64,000 nt of DNA from Lachnospiraceae bacterium (GCA_910575475.1 CAJTGD010000005.1:124001-188000), one strand, 5' to 3'; shown: positions 36,502 through 45,649, counted from the first letter of the stretch. A program made the numbers and translations. Notes: generated by a model from the sequence alone, not told the origin.

Positions 36502-36809
36502 AGGATCCTTCCTTTCTGTGAACACAGTTCCTTAAGAGCTGCAGACAAGTCAAGATGTGTCAGTTACTTCCCTACAGCTCCTTAGTTTACAGAAAAATCC
36601 CGGATTTGTAAATGCGGTTCCTGCATTCCGGTGCAAACTTTACAAAATCAATACCAAACATGACAGCTTCCGCAATGCGCTCCGTCCGAAAAACGCTTAA
36701 ACTATTTTCAAGTGTACGGCTGTATTCGCAGACGCAAAAGTGCGGGAGCACGGATTTTGCGAATGGATGAGCAGGCTGGAACCATTTTTATCAAAGGAGG
36801 GATTGTTTT
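36502..36809. other. Divergent intergenic region between the two-component system and the ABC pair
   Basis: This 308-base gap has no supported gene. It must hold promoters for both directions. ACAGTT (36524) and TCAGTT (36560) resemble LytTR half-sites but are not spaced as a typical pair. GGAGG (36796-36800) is the ribosome site of the ABC ATPase. No terminator or repeat is seen. Confidence 0.4.
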
Positions 36810-37565
36810 ATGCTGCAGGTCAGGCATTTATCAAAAAGTTATACATCGGGAAATCAGGTGTATCCGGTATTAAAGGACGTATCGTTGAGGGTGGAAAAGG
36901 GGGAGTTTGTGGCTGTCATGGGGCCGTCTGGATCGGGCAAAACCACCCTGCTGAACTGTATTTCCCGCTTTATTCCCCATGAGCAGGGGAGCATCGTTCT
37001 GGCGAACCAGAATATCTCTGATCTGAATGAAACGGAGCTGGCCAGAGTCCGCAACCGGCAGATGGGGTTCGTCTTTCAGGATTTTATGCTTCTGGATGGC
37101 CTGAGCGTGTTTGAAAATATCTGCCTTCCCCAGATCATCGCACGCCGCCCGGTGGTGCAGATGGAAGAAAAGGCGAGGAATATCTGCCGGCTTTTCGGCA
37201 TTGAGAAGATCATGGAAAAATATCCGGCCGAGATTTCCGGCGGGGAGAAGCAGCGTACCGCGGTGGCAAGGGCACTGATGAACCAGCCTTATGTCATTCT
37301 TGCCGACGAGCCCACCGGGAATCTGGACAGCAAGTCCTGCAAAGCTGTGATCGACGCGTTTTTACAGGCGAAGCAGGAGCTGGGCGCGACTATTTTCATG
37401 GTCACTCATGACAGCTTTGCGGCCTCCTTCTGTGACCGGGTAGTCGTCCTGAAGGACGGGCAGGTCTATGGGGAGCTGACACGAAGCGGCGGAAGAAGAG
37501 CATTCATGGATGAGCTTCTGAATACCATCCGTACCCTGGGAGGTGACAGCGATGACAATGCATAA
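36810..37565 (+). CDS. ABC transporter ATP-binding protein (BceA/MacB-like)
   Basis: This 251-residue ATPase has Walker A GPSGSGKTTLLNCIS (about 36-50), Q-loop region FVFQDFMLLDGLSVFENI, signature ISGGEKQRTAVARAL (about 140-154), Walker B VILADEPTGNLDSKS and switch His in MVTHDSFAASFCDR. It is the LolD/MacB/BceA subclass. It overlaps the following FtsX-like permease by 14 bases. In Firmicutes such pairs handle cationic peptides or lantibiotics and often work with a neighbouring two-component system, as here, though the partner kinase is GHKL rather than the usual intramembrane-sensing type. Confidence 0.92.
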   Translation: MLQVRHLSKSYTSGNQVYPVLKDVSLRVEKGEFVAVMGPSGSGKTTLLNCISRFIPHEQGSIVLANQNISDLNETELARVRNRQMGFVFQDFMLLDGLSVFENICLPQIIARRPVVQMEEKARNICRLFGIEKIMEKYPAEISGGEKQRTAVARALMNQPYVILADEPTGNLDSKSCKAVIDAFLQAKQELGATIFMVTHDSFAASFCDRVVVLKDGQVYGELTRSGGRRAFMDELLNTIRTLGGDSDDNA

Positions 37566-39645
37566 GATCACGGAAAAGCTCCGCAGAAAAAACAAGGACC
37601 AGTACCGGCTGCTTGGAATCTGCATCTTTTTATCCATGCTCCTGGTGTCTTCCTTTGCGATGATGTTTTTCTCGCCCTCAATCCAGGAGGCCCTTCCGCC
37701 GGGCGGAGATACGAGGAAGCTGATGTGGCTCATGCTGGGGGCGGTGGCGGTGGGCTGCCTGCTCTTTACCCTGTACGGAAGCAGCTTGTTTTTCCGACAA
37801 AAAAGCAGGGAATTCGGGGTGATGCTGGCTCTGGGGGCAGAGAAAAAAGAACTGTCCCGCCAGCTGTTCTCAGAGCTGCGCGCTTCGGTGGGAATCTATA
37901 TCCTTTCCGGTCTGGCGGCGGCTCTGCCGGTCTCTTATCTGATCTGGCTTTTGTTCCGGATGCTGGTGATCGACACGCAGCAGATGCAATACCGCTTCGG
38001 GATCGCGGGCGTATTTGCGGGACTGCTGTTTGCGGTGGCGCTGTCGCTGTGCATCCTGTTCCTGGGGATCCGTTTCATCCGCCGGGCAGACATTATGGAG
38101 ATCCTGAATGCCGGACGAAAGACGGAGATGATTCGAGAAATCAGTCCGTGGAGCAAAAAACTGGGAATCCTGCTGATCGTATCGGGCCTCTTTCTGGCCA
38201 TGGCAGTCCCACAACTGACGGTCCGGCTGTTTCGCCAGGGGATGCCGGCCGTCTGGAATCTGACCTGGCTGGTCTGTGCGGCAGGCCTGTATCTGGTGAT
38301 CCTGAGCGCCGTGGGGCAGTCCCGGAAAGGGAAACATCCGGAAACATACTACAGCAATATCATTTCCACCAATCTGATGCGTTTTGCAGCCAGGCAAACT
38401 ACCCGGAATATGTGCGTGATCTCCTTGCTGGTGTTCGTGATCGTGCTGTCGGCCTTCTGGGGCGTGATGTATTATTACAGCGTGACAGAGGGAGGCAGCG
38501 ATATGCCGTATGACTATTCCCTCCACTATCCGGCCGGGGAAGCGCAGATGGGAGAGGAGGAGATCCGGGAGCTGGCAGAGGAATACGGCGTGGAGATGAC
38601 TTCCTTTGAAGAACTGGACTCACTGGAGCTGGTCATCCGCTATACAGGGAGAGATATGGATGAACAGAGACGATACTTTGACGTGGAATATGAAAAGCTG
38701 GCTTCCTTTGTATCGGCTTCTGATTTCGCGAGGATTTCCGGGAGCCAGGTTACGCTGGGCAGCGGGGAGTACCGGACTGTTGCCGCAGAAGGATCCCCGG
38801 AGTCCTTCTGGACCGACTATGACTGCCTGAACGCAATCCGCTTTTCCGGCTCCGAAGAGGAGATGAAGCCGCGGTTTATGGGAACCGTGGAGTGCGGCAA
38901 TCTGAATCTTGTCAGCGATCCCTTTGCTTTTGTGCTGGCGGATGAGGACTACCGCCGGTTTGCCGAAGGAATTTCGGAGGAAGGGAAGGAAAAACACATC
39001 TTATTTAACGTGAAGCATGTGATGGAAACCTATGATTTCGCAGATGCGCTGAAGCAGGAAATGACCGCCCGGGCAACAGCAACTTCCAATCATTATACGC
39101 TGTATGATGCCCGGGAGGAGGAGCTGGCGCTGGCGGAAGGAAGGGACTACAGCTATGCCGGAGAGATCGATCTGTCGCCGGATAATCCCCGGCTGATCCA
39201 GGAGTGGAAGTACGCTCCTTTTTCGAAGGTCCTGCTGCAGGCGGAGGCCATGGAAATGGTAGCGGTATTTGTCCTGCTCAGCATCTATGTCTCTGCAATC
39301 TCGCTGACGGCGGCAGGCATGATGAGCTATGTCCGGAGCATCACCATTGCCATGGACAACCGGCAGCTTTTTGAGGATCTGAAAAAGCTGGGGGCGGACA
39401 GGGCGTATGTGAAACAGGTCATCCGGGTACAGCTGCGCCGGATTTTCGCTTATCCCGTGGCTGCAGGGTGCGCGATCTCCGGAGGCTTTTCCCTACTTTT
39501 GACGTATTTTAACGATATGAGCCTGCAGGTCTTTGAGGTAAAAATGCTGATGGCGGAGATCTTGCTGATGGCCGCGATCGTCGGAGTGATGTACGGAGTG
39601 TACCGGGGAGCCTATCGGACAGCGGGGAGAATCGCGGGGATCTGA
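37552..39645 (+). CDS. FtsX-like ABC permease (BceB-like)
   Basis: This 697-residue permease has an N-terminal segment plus a three-helix bundle (about 20-170), a middle group of helices (about 205-320), a large extracytoplasmic domain (about 325-560, rich in Glu and Tyr) and a C-terminal three-helix FtsX block (about 570-690). The layout resembles BceB/VraG-type permeases, which have ten helices and one large extracellular loop. ATG 37552 lies within the end of the ATPase gene. Resistance to or sensing of antimicrobial peptides is the leading hypothesis. Confidence 0.85.
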   Translation: MTMHKITEKLRRKNKDQYRLLGICIFLSMLLVSSFAMMFFSPSIQEALPPGGDTRKLMWLMLGAVAVGCLLFTLYGSSLFFRQKSREFGVMLALGAEKKELSRQLFSELRASVGIYILSGLAAALPVSYLIWLLFRMLVIDTQQMQYRFGIAGVFAGLLFAVALSLCILFLGIRFIRRADIMEILNAGRKTEMIREISPWSKKLGILLIVSGLFLAMAVPQLTVRLFRQGMPAVWNLTWLVCAAGLYLVILSAVGQSRKGKHPETYYSNIISTNLMRFAARQTTRNMCVISLLVFVIVLSAFWGVMYYYSVTEGGSDMPYDYSLHYPAGEAQMGEEEIRELAEEYGVEMTSFEELDSLELVIRYTGRDMDEQRRYFDVEYEKLASFVSASDFARISGSQVTLGSGEYRTVAAEGSPESFWTDYDCLNAIRFSGSEEEMKPRFMGTVECGNLNLVSDPFAFVLADEDYRRFAEGISEEGKEKHILFNVKHVMETYDFADALKQEMTARATATSNHYTLYDAREEELALAEGRDYSYAGEIDLSPDNPRLIQEWKYAPFSKVLLQAEAMEMVAVFVLLSIYVSAISLTAAGMMSYVRSITIAMDNRQLFEDLKKLGADRAYVKQVIRVQLRRIFAYPVAAGCAISGGFSLLLTYFNDMSLQVFEVKMLMAEILLMAAIVGVMYGVYRGAYRTAGRIAGI

Positions 39646-39646
39646 G

Positions 39647-39784
39647 GTTGCTGTTCATGGTGTCTTGCGCTCCGACGCAAGGCATCCGGACAGTAAAGCA
39701 GCGGTTTCAGGTATCCGGCCCCTCGTCTTTAGGCGATTTTCATTGTGCTGGATGCGTTACAGTTCACATGCCGTGAACTGTAAC
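39647..39784 (+). repeat. Dispersed structured intergenic repeat, copy D (full length)
   Basis: Hairpin 1 is GTCTTGCG/CGCAAGGC: compared with copy A, the innermost A-T pair has become G-C and an outer C-G has become T-G. Hairpin 2 is TCGTC/GGCGA (G-U wobble in place of G-C). Hairpin 3 is GTTACAGTTCAC/GTGAACTGTAAC, with changed inner pairs that still match. The linker CATCCGGACAGTAAAGC and the GCGGTTTCAGGTATCC box are conserved. It follows the permease stop directly and precedes the hybrid kinase gene by 130 bases. Confidence 0.75.
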
Positions 39785-39914
39785 CGGTCAGACCGTGAAT
39801 AGTAAGAATCTCAGTCTGTAATACTTGATTTTACATGCGATCTGTTCTAAAATAGGATTCACGTAGATTCGAAGAATCACGGGGAGATGAATTGCAAAGG
39901 AGTTTGATCAAGAG

Positions 39915-42599
39915 ATGAGAACGGAAGAACAGATAAGTATGCAGCTGCTCCAGGCGGCTACGGTCAGTGTATTCAGTGTAATCCTGATCCTGATCACGAT
40001 GGCGATGTCGTGGGAGATGTGGATGACCCCTTTGATCGTGATCGGCAGTGTCAGCATCTGGTGCCTGCATATCGGAAGGACCTGCTCGGGAACGTTTTAT
40101 GATTATCTGTGCGCCGGTCTTTTGCTGGTGGAATTTTTCTTCTTTGGGATACATGGGGACAGTCTTTACGATCTACCGGCCGTGGCCTGCATTATGGTCC
40201 TGATGTTTTCCATGCTGGATAAAAAGCGGCTGCTGTACATGATCGCTGCTCTGTATGTGCTGATACTGCTGTATCATTTTCTGTATCTGCATACCATCTA
40301 TTCCGGTATGGAGACCCGGGACATCATACGTCTGGGGCTGGGGATCGCAGTGACGGCAGGGTCGGTGGAGATCGCCAGGCACCGGCATAACAGGAGGCGG
40401 GCGGACAAAAAGCGGTATGATGCCGCATTTGCGCAGCTGGAGACCGCGGGACGGCAGAATGCGGTGTTTTTGTCGAATGTATCCCATGAGCTGCGAACAC
40501 CGATCAATATGGTGCTGGGGATCAGCGAGGTGGCTATGGAGAAGGATCTTTCTCCTGAGCTTCGGACAGATATGCAGTCCATACAGCTGGCGGGAAAGCG
40601 CCTGTCCAATCAGATCAATAATATGCTGGATTATACGGAGATCGTAGAGGGCACGCTGGTTCCGGCGAGGGAAGAGTACATGATCATTTCCGTGCTCAAT
40701 GACGTGATCACGATGACGGCAATGCAGAGCAGCAGGAATCAACTGGAGCTGGTATTTGATATCGATCCGGGGATACCGTCGATGCTGGTCGGGGATGCGG
40801 AAAAGCTTTCCCACGTACTGAAGATCCTGCTGGAAAACTCAATCAAGTTTACGGAAGAAGGCGGAATAAATGTCTGTATAGAATTTCGGCGTGAAAGCTA
40901 TGGGATCAACCTGATCATAAACATTTACGATACCGGTATCGGTATGACAGAGTCCCAGCTTACGCAGATGTTTGATGATTTTTATCAGGCGGATTCCGGA
41001 AGCAGCCGTTTCGCGGGGGGATTGGGACTTGGGATTCCTATCGCGCGGGGGATCCTCCATGCGATGGGCGGATTTATCCATTTTGAAAGCGACGGACAGC
41101 AGGGGCTACATGCCCATATCGCTATTCCGCAGGGCGTGGCGGACGACAGTCCGGCTATTGTGCTTTCCAATGCGGATGAACTTTGCATCGCCTGCTACTT
41201 CAGGCCGGAGAAATACAGCTGCGACGAAGTCCGGCGTTATTACGACAAGCTGATCCTGAGCCTGGTGGATGGGCTTGGCATTGAGGGATATCAGGCACAC
41301 AATTTTGAAGGGCTGCTCAAGCTGCAGCGTACCTGTAAGCTGACCCATGTGTTTATCGCGCAGGCTGAATATGAAGAGAATCATTCCTATTATGAAGAAC
41401 TGGCGGAAACATTGCGGGTGGTTGTGATCGCGGAGAAGGATTTTATGCTTCACAGGGCCAGCAGGCTGCTGATCATCCATAAGCCATTCTCAGCCCTTTC
41501 CGTGGTGAACCTGCTGAACGGCGAGGTGAAGGAAAATGGATTCGAAGAAGCACAGGCGGCAGGCCGCAGGCCATTTACCTGTGAGGGAGTCCGGGTTCTT
41601 GCCGTAGATGATGAAGAGATGAACCTTGTGGTCGCAAAAGGTGTTTTGGGAAGCTACGGGATGCAGGTGGATACCTGCCTCAGCGGACGGGAGGCGGTGG
41701 AACGATGCAGTCAGAATTCCTATGATATCGTATTCTTGGATCACATGATGCCGGGCTTCGACGGAGTAGAAACACTGCAGTTCATCCGTGAGATTGACGA
41801 TGGGGCTTATCAGGAACTGCCGGTGATCGCGCTGACCGCGAATACGATCAGCGGAGCGAGGGAAATGTTCCGGAGTGAGGGATTTACGGAATTTATCCCA
41901 AAACCCATCGAGCGCGCCGTCCTGGAAAGGGTACTGCGCAGGGTACTGCCGAAGGATCGGATCCAGTATGGCGCAGAGCCTACGATTCCGGACAGTCCGG
42001 AGGAAGGTATACAAGCTTCTGCCGGTACTTCCGCAGATGAGGCGAAGCAGCAGACAACAATCCCGTCCCGGGATGACAGACTAGGCGCGTTTGGTCCGGA
42101 AGAGAATGAGCCGGGCGCCGCCATGCCGGACGCGTCCGGAACAGAAACAGACATGCCGGACGCGTCTGGAACAGAAACAGATGTGCCGGACGCAGCTGGA
42201 TCCGACGGCGGCGTATCGGAAGAAAATGATTCCGCGCAAGGGTCTGTCCTGCCCCGTGCCCGTCTCGTACAGGCAGGGATCAATGTAGGGATGGGGCTGG
42301 ATTACTGCTGCGGCGAAGAGGAATTTTATCTGGAGATGCTGCGCATGTTCTCCTCCCAGGGAGAAGAGAAGGCGGCAGAGATCACTTCCCTTTACGAGAC
42401 GGAAAACTGGAACGATTATGCGGTCAAGGTCCATGCTTTGAAGAGTACATCTCTGACGATCGGGGCGGAAGTGCTCTCAGGACGGGCGAAGGAACTGGAA
42501 CTGGCTGGAAAGAGGGAAGACGTTGAATACATCCGGCAGAACCATTCGGAACTGCTGCGCATGTATCAAGAGGTATGTGAAAGCATGGCCGGGTTATAA
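39915..42599 (+). CDS. Hybrid sensor histidine kinase with receiver and C-terminal Hpt domain
   Basis: This 894-residue membrane kinase has six hydrophobic segments in residues 9-150, HisKA with His191 (FLSNVSHELRTPINMV), and an HATPase with N box ILLENSIKFTEEGG and G boxes DTGIGMT and GGLGLGIPIARGI. A degenerate region (about 410-540) is followed by a receiver domain with Asp609 (IVFLDHMMPGFDG), a Pro/Asp/Thr-rich linker with 10-residue repeats, and an Hpt domain with His840 (KVHALKSTSLTIGA). This is a full phosphorelay in one chain ending at Hpt, so a further receiver protein is expected. It has no DNA-binding domain. It is followed 116 bases later by a second hybrid kinase. Confidence 0.9.
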   Translation: MRTEEQISMQLLQAATVSVFSVILILITMAMSWEMWMTPLIVIGSVSIWCLHIGRTCSGTFYDYLCAGLLLVEFFFFGIHGDSLYDLPAVACIMVLMFSMLDKKRLLYMIAALYVLILLYHFLYLHTIYSGMETRDIIRLGLGIAVTAGSVEIARHRHNRRRADKKRYDAAFAQLETAGRQNAVFLSNVSHELRTPINMVLGISEVAMEKDLSPELRTDMQSIQLAGKRLSNQINNMLDYTEIVEGTLVPAREEYMIISVLNDVITMTAMQSSRNQLELVFDIDPGIPSMLVGDAEKLSHVLKILLENSIKFTEEGGINVCIEFRRESYGINLIINIYDTGIGMTESQLTQMFDDFYQADSGSSRFAGGLGLGIPIARGILHAMGGFIHFESDGQQGLHAHIAIPQGVADDSPAIVLSNADELCIACYFRPEKYSCDEVRRYYDKLILSLVDGLGIEGYQAHNFEGLLKLQRTCKLTHVFIAQAEYEENHSYYEELAETLRVVVIAEKDFMLHRASRLLIIHKPFSALSVVNLLNGEVKENGFEEAQAAGRRPFTCEGVRVLAVDDEEMNLVVAKGVLGSYGMQVDTCLSGREAVERCSQNSYDIVFLDHMMPGFDGVETLQFIREIDDGAYQELPVIALTANTISGAREMFRSEGFTEFIPKPIERAVLERVLRRVLPKDRIQYGAEPTIPDSPEEGIQASAGTSADEAKQQTTIPSRDDRLGAFGPEENEPGAAMPDASGTETDMPDASGTETDVPDAAGSDGGVSEENDSAQGSVLPRARLVQAGINVGMGLDYCCGEEEFYLEMLRMFSSQGEEKAAEITSLYETENWNDYAVKVHALKSTSLTIGAEVLSGRAKELELAGKREDVEYIRQNHSELLRMYQEVCESMAGL
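42117..42206 (+). repeat. 30-bp in-frame tandem repeat in the kinase linker
   Basis: Three units of 30 bases encode MPDASGTETD, MPDASGTETD and the diverged VPDAAGSDGG between the receiver and Hpt domains. The first two differ by a single C/T. The segment is probably a flexible spacer whose length may vary by slippage. Confidence 0.8.
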
Positions 42600-42715
42600 G
42601 CTTATATGATTTATAAAGGAAGACAGCCGCAAAAACAGGCAGAGCTGTCTTACGGTAAGGTGCTGCCGAGCCTTCGGCGAGGGGCGATACATTATAGTTT
42701 AGGAGGAAATACCGC

Positions 42716-45424
42716 GTGTTCAAAAAATGGCTTCAAATCATCTTTGACCATAGGATCAGCCTGCAGGAGCGTATGTTTCGTGTGGTTACAGGCGTCAGCA
42801 TGATCGCATTGATCTTTATACTGCCGATGGGCAGAACTTTCATGAACTGGCTGCTGCTTGCAGTCAGCCTTGCTGCTATATTTATGATCACGAAGGTCAG
42901 TATTCAAAAGGAACGTATTATTACAGGGGCTACTGCCATTGCGGTCCTGCTTCTTCTGCTGTTCCCGGTGAGTTTTTTCACGGCAGGCGGGTTCTACAGC
43001 GGAATGCCGGAATGGTTTGTGCTCTGCTTTATTTATATCAGCATTACCCAGACAGGAAGGCGGAAGGCTGTTTTTTTCGTGCTCTGTACAGCCGAGACAT
43101 TGCTCTGCTATTATATATCCTTTTACTTTCCGAAACTTGTGGCGCGGAATACGCCGAGACATTCTTTCTTTGACTCTGCAAATTCTGTAATCATGGTGGG
43201 ATTGCTGACCAGTGTGCTTCTGATGTTTTTGAACAGACTCTATGAAGAAGAGAACAAACTGGCCAAGGAGCAGAAGAAGGAGATTGAAGAATTGAACAGG
43301 GCGGAAAATCATTTCTTCTCCAGTATGAGCCATGAGATTCGTACGCCCATCAACTCCATCATCGGGTTAAACGAGATCATCCTACGGGGGGACATCCCAG
43401 AGGATGTTGCGGAGAACGCAAGAAATATCCAAGGAGCCAGCAAATTGCTGCTTACACTGATCAACGATATCCTGGATCTGTCCAAAATAAAATCCGGAAA
43501 AATGGAGATCATCAATGATTCCTATGAAACCGGAGAGTTGTTTTCGGAAATCGTCAATATGATCTGGATCAAGGCTAAGGAAAAAGGGCTGGAATTTCGC
43601 CTCCATGTGGATTCTTCGATTCCAAGCATGCTCTGCGGCGACGCGGTGCGTATCAAGCAGATCCTGATCAACCTACTGAACAATGCCATAAAATATACCA
43701 TTGAGGGTTCTATCACTCTTTCCGTCCGGTGTGAGCGTCTGGGACTGAATCGGGTGCGCGTCTGGTATTCCGTGGAGGACACCGGACAGGGGGTTAAAAA
43801 GGAAAATATTCCTTATATCTTTAATGCGTTCCGAAGGGTGGATGAAGAAAAAAACCGACACATCGAAGGGACCGGGCTGGGGCTCAGCATTGTACAGCAG
43901 CTGGTAGAGCTGATGGACGGCGAGATCAGTGTCAACAGCGTCTATACCAAGGGTTCCAAGTTCGTTGTCATGCTGGAGCAGGATATCATAGATGATAAGG
44001 AACTGGGGACATTTACACTGGCTTCCCGTATGAAGGTTCATGAGGGCGTGCAGTACAGGCAGAGCTTCGAGGCGCCGGATGCCCACATTCTTGTGGTAGA
44101 TGACAATGATATGAACCTGGTCGTGGTGCGTAAGCTGCTATCCGCGACGAAGATCCAGATTGATACGGCGTCAAGCGGCGAAGAATGTCTGACGCGGACT
44201 CTGGAACAGCATTATGACGGAATTCTGATGGACCACCTGATGCCGGAGATGGACGGAATTGAGTGCTTTCACTCGCTGCGTACCCAGCCGGGCGGATTAT
44301 GCCAAGATGTACCCGTGATCGCGCTGACCGCTAATGCGGGCAGTGACAACCAGCTGCTTTACCGGAAGGAGGGCTTCAGCGGATATCTGGCGAAGCCGGT
44401 CAGCGGCGCGCTGCTGGAAGCGGCGGTTATGAGCATCCTGCCGAAGGAACTGGTAAAGCTGACGGAGGAATCCGGCCAGTCTGAGATTGGAAAGGACGTC
44501 CTGATCTTTGAGCATGCGAAACGGCTTTCACTTATGATCACAACGGACAGTGTATGCGACCTTCCCCAATCTCTAAAGGAAAAGTTTCATCTATCCGTGT
44601 GTCCATACTATATCTGCACGGACGAGGGGCGGTTCTTGGATGAGCTGGAATTGAAGCCGGATGAATTGCTGATGCACATTTCGGAGGGGTGGAGCGGTTA
44701 CTCTCAGGCTCCTGAGGTCGAAGACTATGAGCGTTTCTTTGCAGATAAGCTGACCGAGGCACAGAATGTGATCCATATCACCATGGCAAAGCATGTCAGC
44801 GAGGGCTACAACAATGCGGTGGAAGCGGCGAAATCCTTTGAAAATGTTACGGTGATTGATTCCGGGCATCTGTCCAGCAGTCTTGGGCTGATCGTACTGT
44901 TTGCCGTATCAATGGCGGAGAAACATGCTTCGAAGACAGAGATCGTGGAAGGCGTGAAGCGGCTCAGGAATCATATTTCCTCCGCGTTTGTCATTAACAG
45001 CACACATATGATGTGCCAGTCGGGGCGGATATCCAAACGGATCCAGGTCATTTGCGATGCGCTGCTGCTGCATCCACTCATCGTGCTGCGGAAGAGCCGG
45101 ATGGTGGTCATCGGCATGGCAATGGGAGATTTTACGCATGTTGCGAAAAGCTATGTCCGAAGGGTTTTCATCGACTCCAGAAACATCGACCGGAGCATCC
45201 TGTTCATTACCTATGCAGGCATGGATGAAAAGAAGCTGGAATATGTCCAGGAACTGGTGCGGCAGTACTGTCCTTTCGAACGGGTTTACGTGCAGAAGGC
45301 GTCTTCCGCAATCGCCAGCAACTGCGGACCGGGGTCCTTCGGGCTGCTGTTTATGAGGAAGAATGAGGCAGTGATCTCATTTGCGCAGGCAGACAGGGCG
45401 GAAGAGACAGAGGTACTCGGATAA
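42716..45424 (+). CDS. Hybrid sensor histidine kinase with receiver and C-terminal DegV (fatty-acid-binding) domain
   Basis: This 902-residue protein has about six hydrophobic segments at 20-165, HisKA with His206 (FFSSMSHEIRTPINSI), an HATPase (LLNNAIKYTIEGS, DTGQGV, GTGLGLSIVQQL), a receiver with Asp506 (ILMDHLMPEMDG), and a DegV/FakB-like domain from about 605 to 895. DegV marks are TTDSVCDLPQSL (Asp611 region), GYSQAPEVEDYERFF for the usual TSQPS motif, HVSEGYNNAVEAA, TVIDSGHLSSSLGL, CQSGRISKR and GPGSFGLLF. DegV proteins bind fatty acids and, as FakB, present them to the kinase FakA. A REC-DegV fusion is unusual. It uses a GTG start with GGAGGA 11 bases upstream. It lies in tandem with the HK-REC-Hpt gene. 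Confidence 0.88.
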   Translation: MFKKWLQIIFDHRISLQERMFRVVTGVSMIALIFILPMGRTFMNWLLLAVSLAAIFMITKVSIQKERIITGATAIAVLLLLLFPVSFFTAGGFYSGMPEWFVLCFIYISITQTGRRKAVFFVLCTAETLLCYYISFYFPKLVARNTPRHSFFDSANSVIMVGLLTSVLLMFLNRLYEEENKLAKEQKKEIEELNRAENHFFSSMSHEIRTPINSIIGLNEIILRGDIPEDVAENARNIQGASKLLLTLINDILDLSKIKSGKMEIINDSYETGELFSEIVNMIWIKAKEKGLEFRLHVDSSIPSMLCGDAVRIKQILINLLNNAIKYTIEGSITLSVRCERLGLNRVRVWYSVEDTGQGVKKENIPYIFNAFRRVDEEKNRHIEGTGLGLSIVQQLVELMDGEISVNSVYTKGSKFVVMLEQDIIDDKELGTFTLASRMKVHEGVQYRQSFEAPDAHILVVDDNDMNLVVVRKLLSATKIQIDTASSGEECLTRTLEQHYDGILMDHLMPEMDGIECFHSLRTQPGGLCQDVPVIALTANAGSDNQLLYRKEGFSGYLAKPVSGALLEAAVMSILPKELVKLTEESGQSEIGKDVLIFEHAKRLSLMITTDSVCDLPQSLKEKFHLSVCPYYICTDEGRFLDELELKPDELLMHISEGWSGYSQAPEVEDYERFFADKLTEAQNVIHITMAKHVSEGYNNAVEAAKSFENVTVIDSGHLSSSLGLIVLFAVSMAEKHASKTEIVEGVKRLRNHISSAFVINSTHMMCQSGRISKRIQVICDALLLHPLIVLRKSRMVVIGMAMGDFTHVAKSYVRRVFIDSRNIDRSILFITYAGMDEKKLEYVQELVRQYCPFERVYVQKASSAIASNCGPGSFGLLFMRKNEAVISFAQADRAEETEVLG

Positions 45425-45456
45425 TAGGGTTTATATGGCTGCAGAGAGTCATATGG

Positions 45457-45612
45457 ATTGAAACAAAGAATTTACAAAAACTTGAAGCAGAATGTAAGAA
45501 ATTTATTCCGGACGAACATATGCCTAAGATGTGCTATGAAGAAGATATGAACCCACATTATCTGCGGGGGATGTATGAAAAAGCAATGGAGACAGGAGGA
45601 AAATGGTGGTAA
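45457..45612 (+). pseudogene. Unrecognised short coding remnant before the aldo/keto reductase
   Basis: An open frame here encodes about 51 residues ending PHYLRGMYEKAMETGGKWW and stop, with no ATG before an internal one at 45523 and no clear ribosome site. The composition looks protein-like (charged helix, then an aromatic end), suggesting the 3' end of a decayed gene. I do not recognise the family. It could alternatively be chance. Confidence 0.35.
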
Positions 45613-45649
45613 CAGAAAAGAAAAAGATGCGAAAAGCGGAGGAAGGATT

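Noticed and set aside
36524..36565. LytTR binding site pair ACAGTT/TCAGTT
   Set aside because: The spacing (36 bases) is not that of typical LytTR direct repeats and the match is short; kept only as a remark on the gap.
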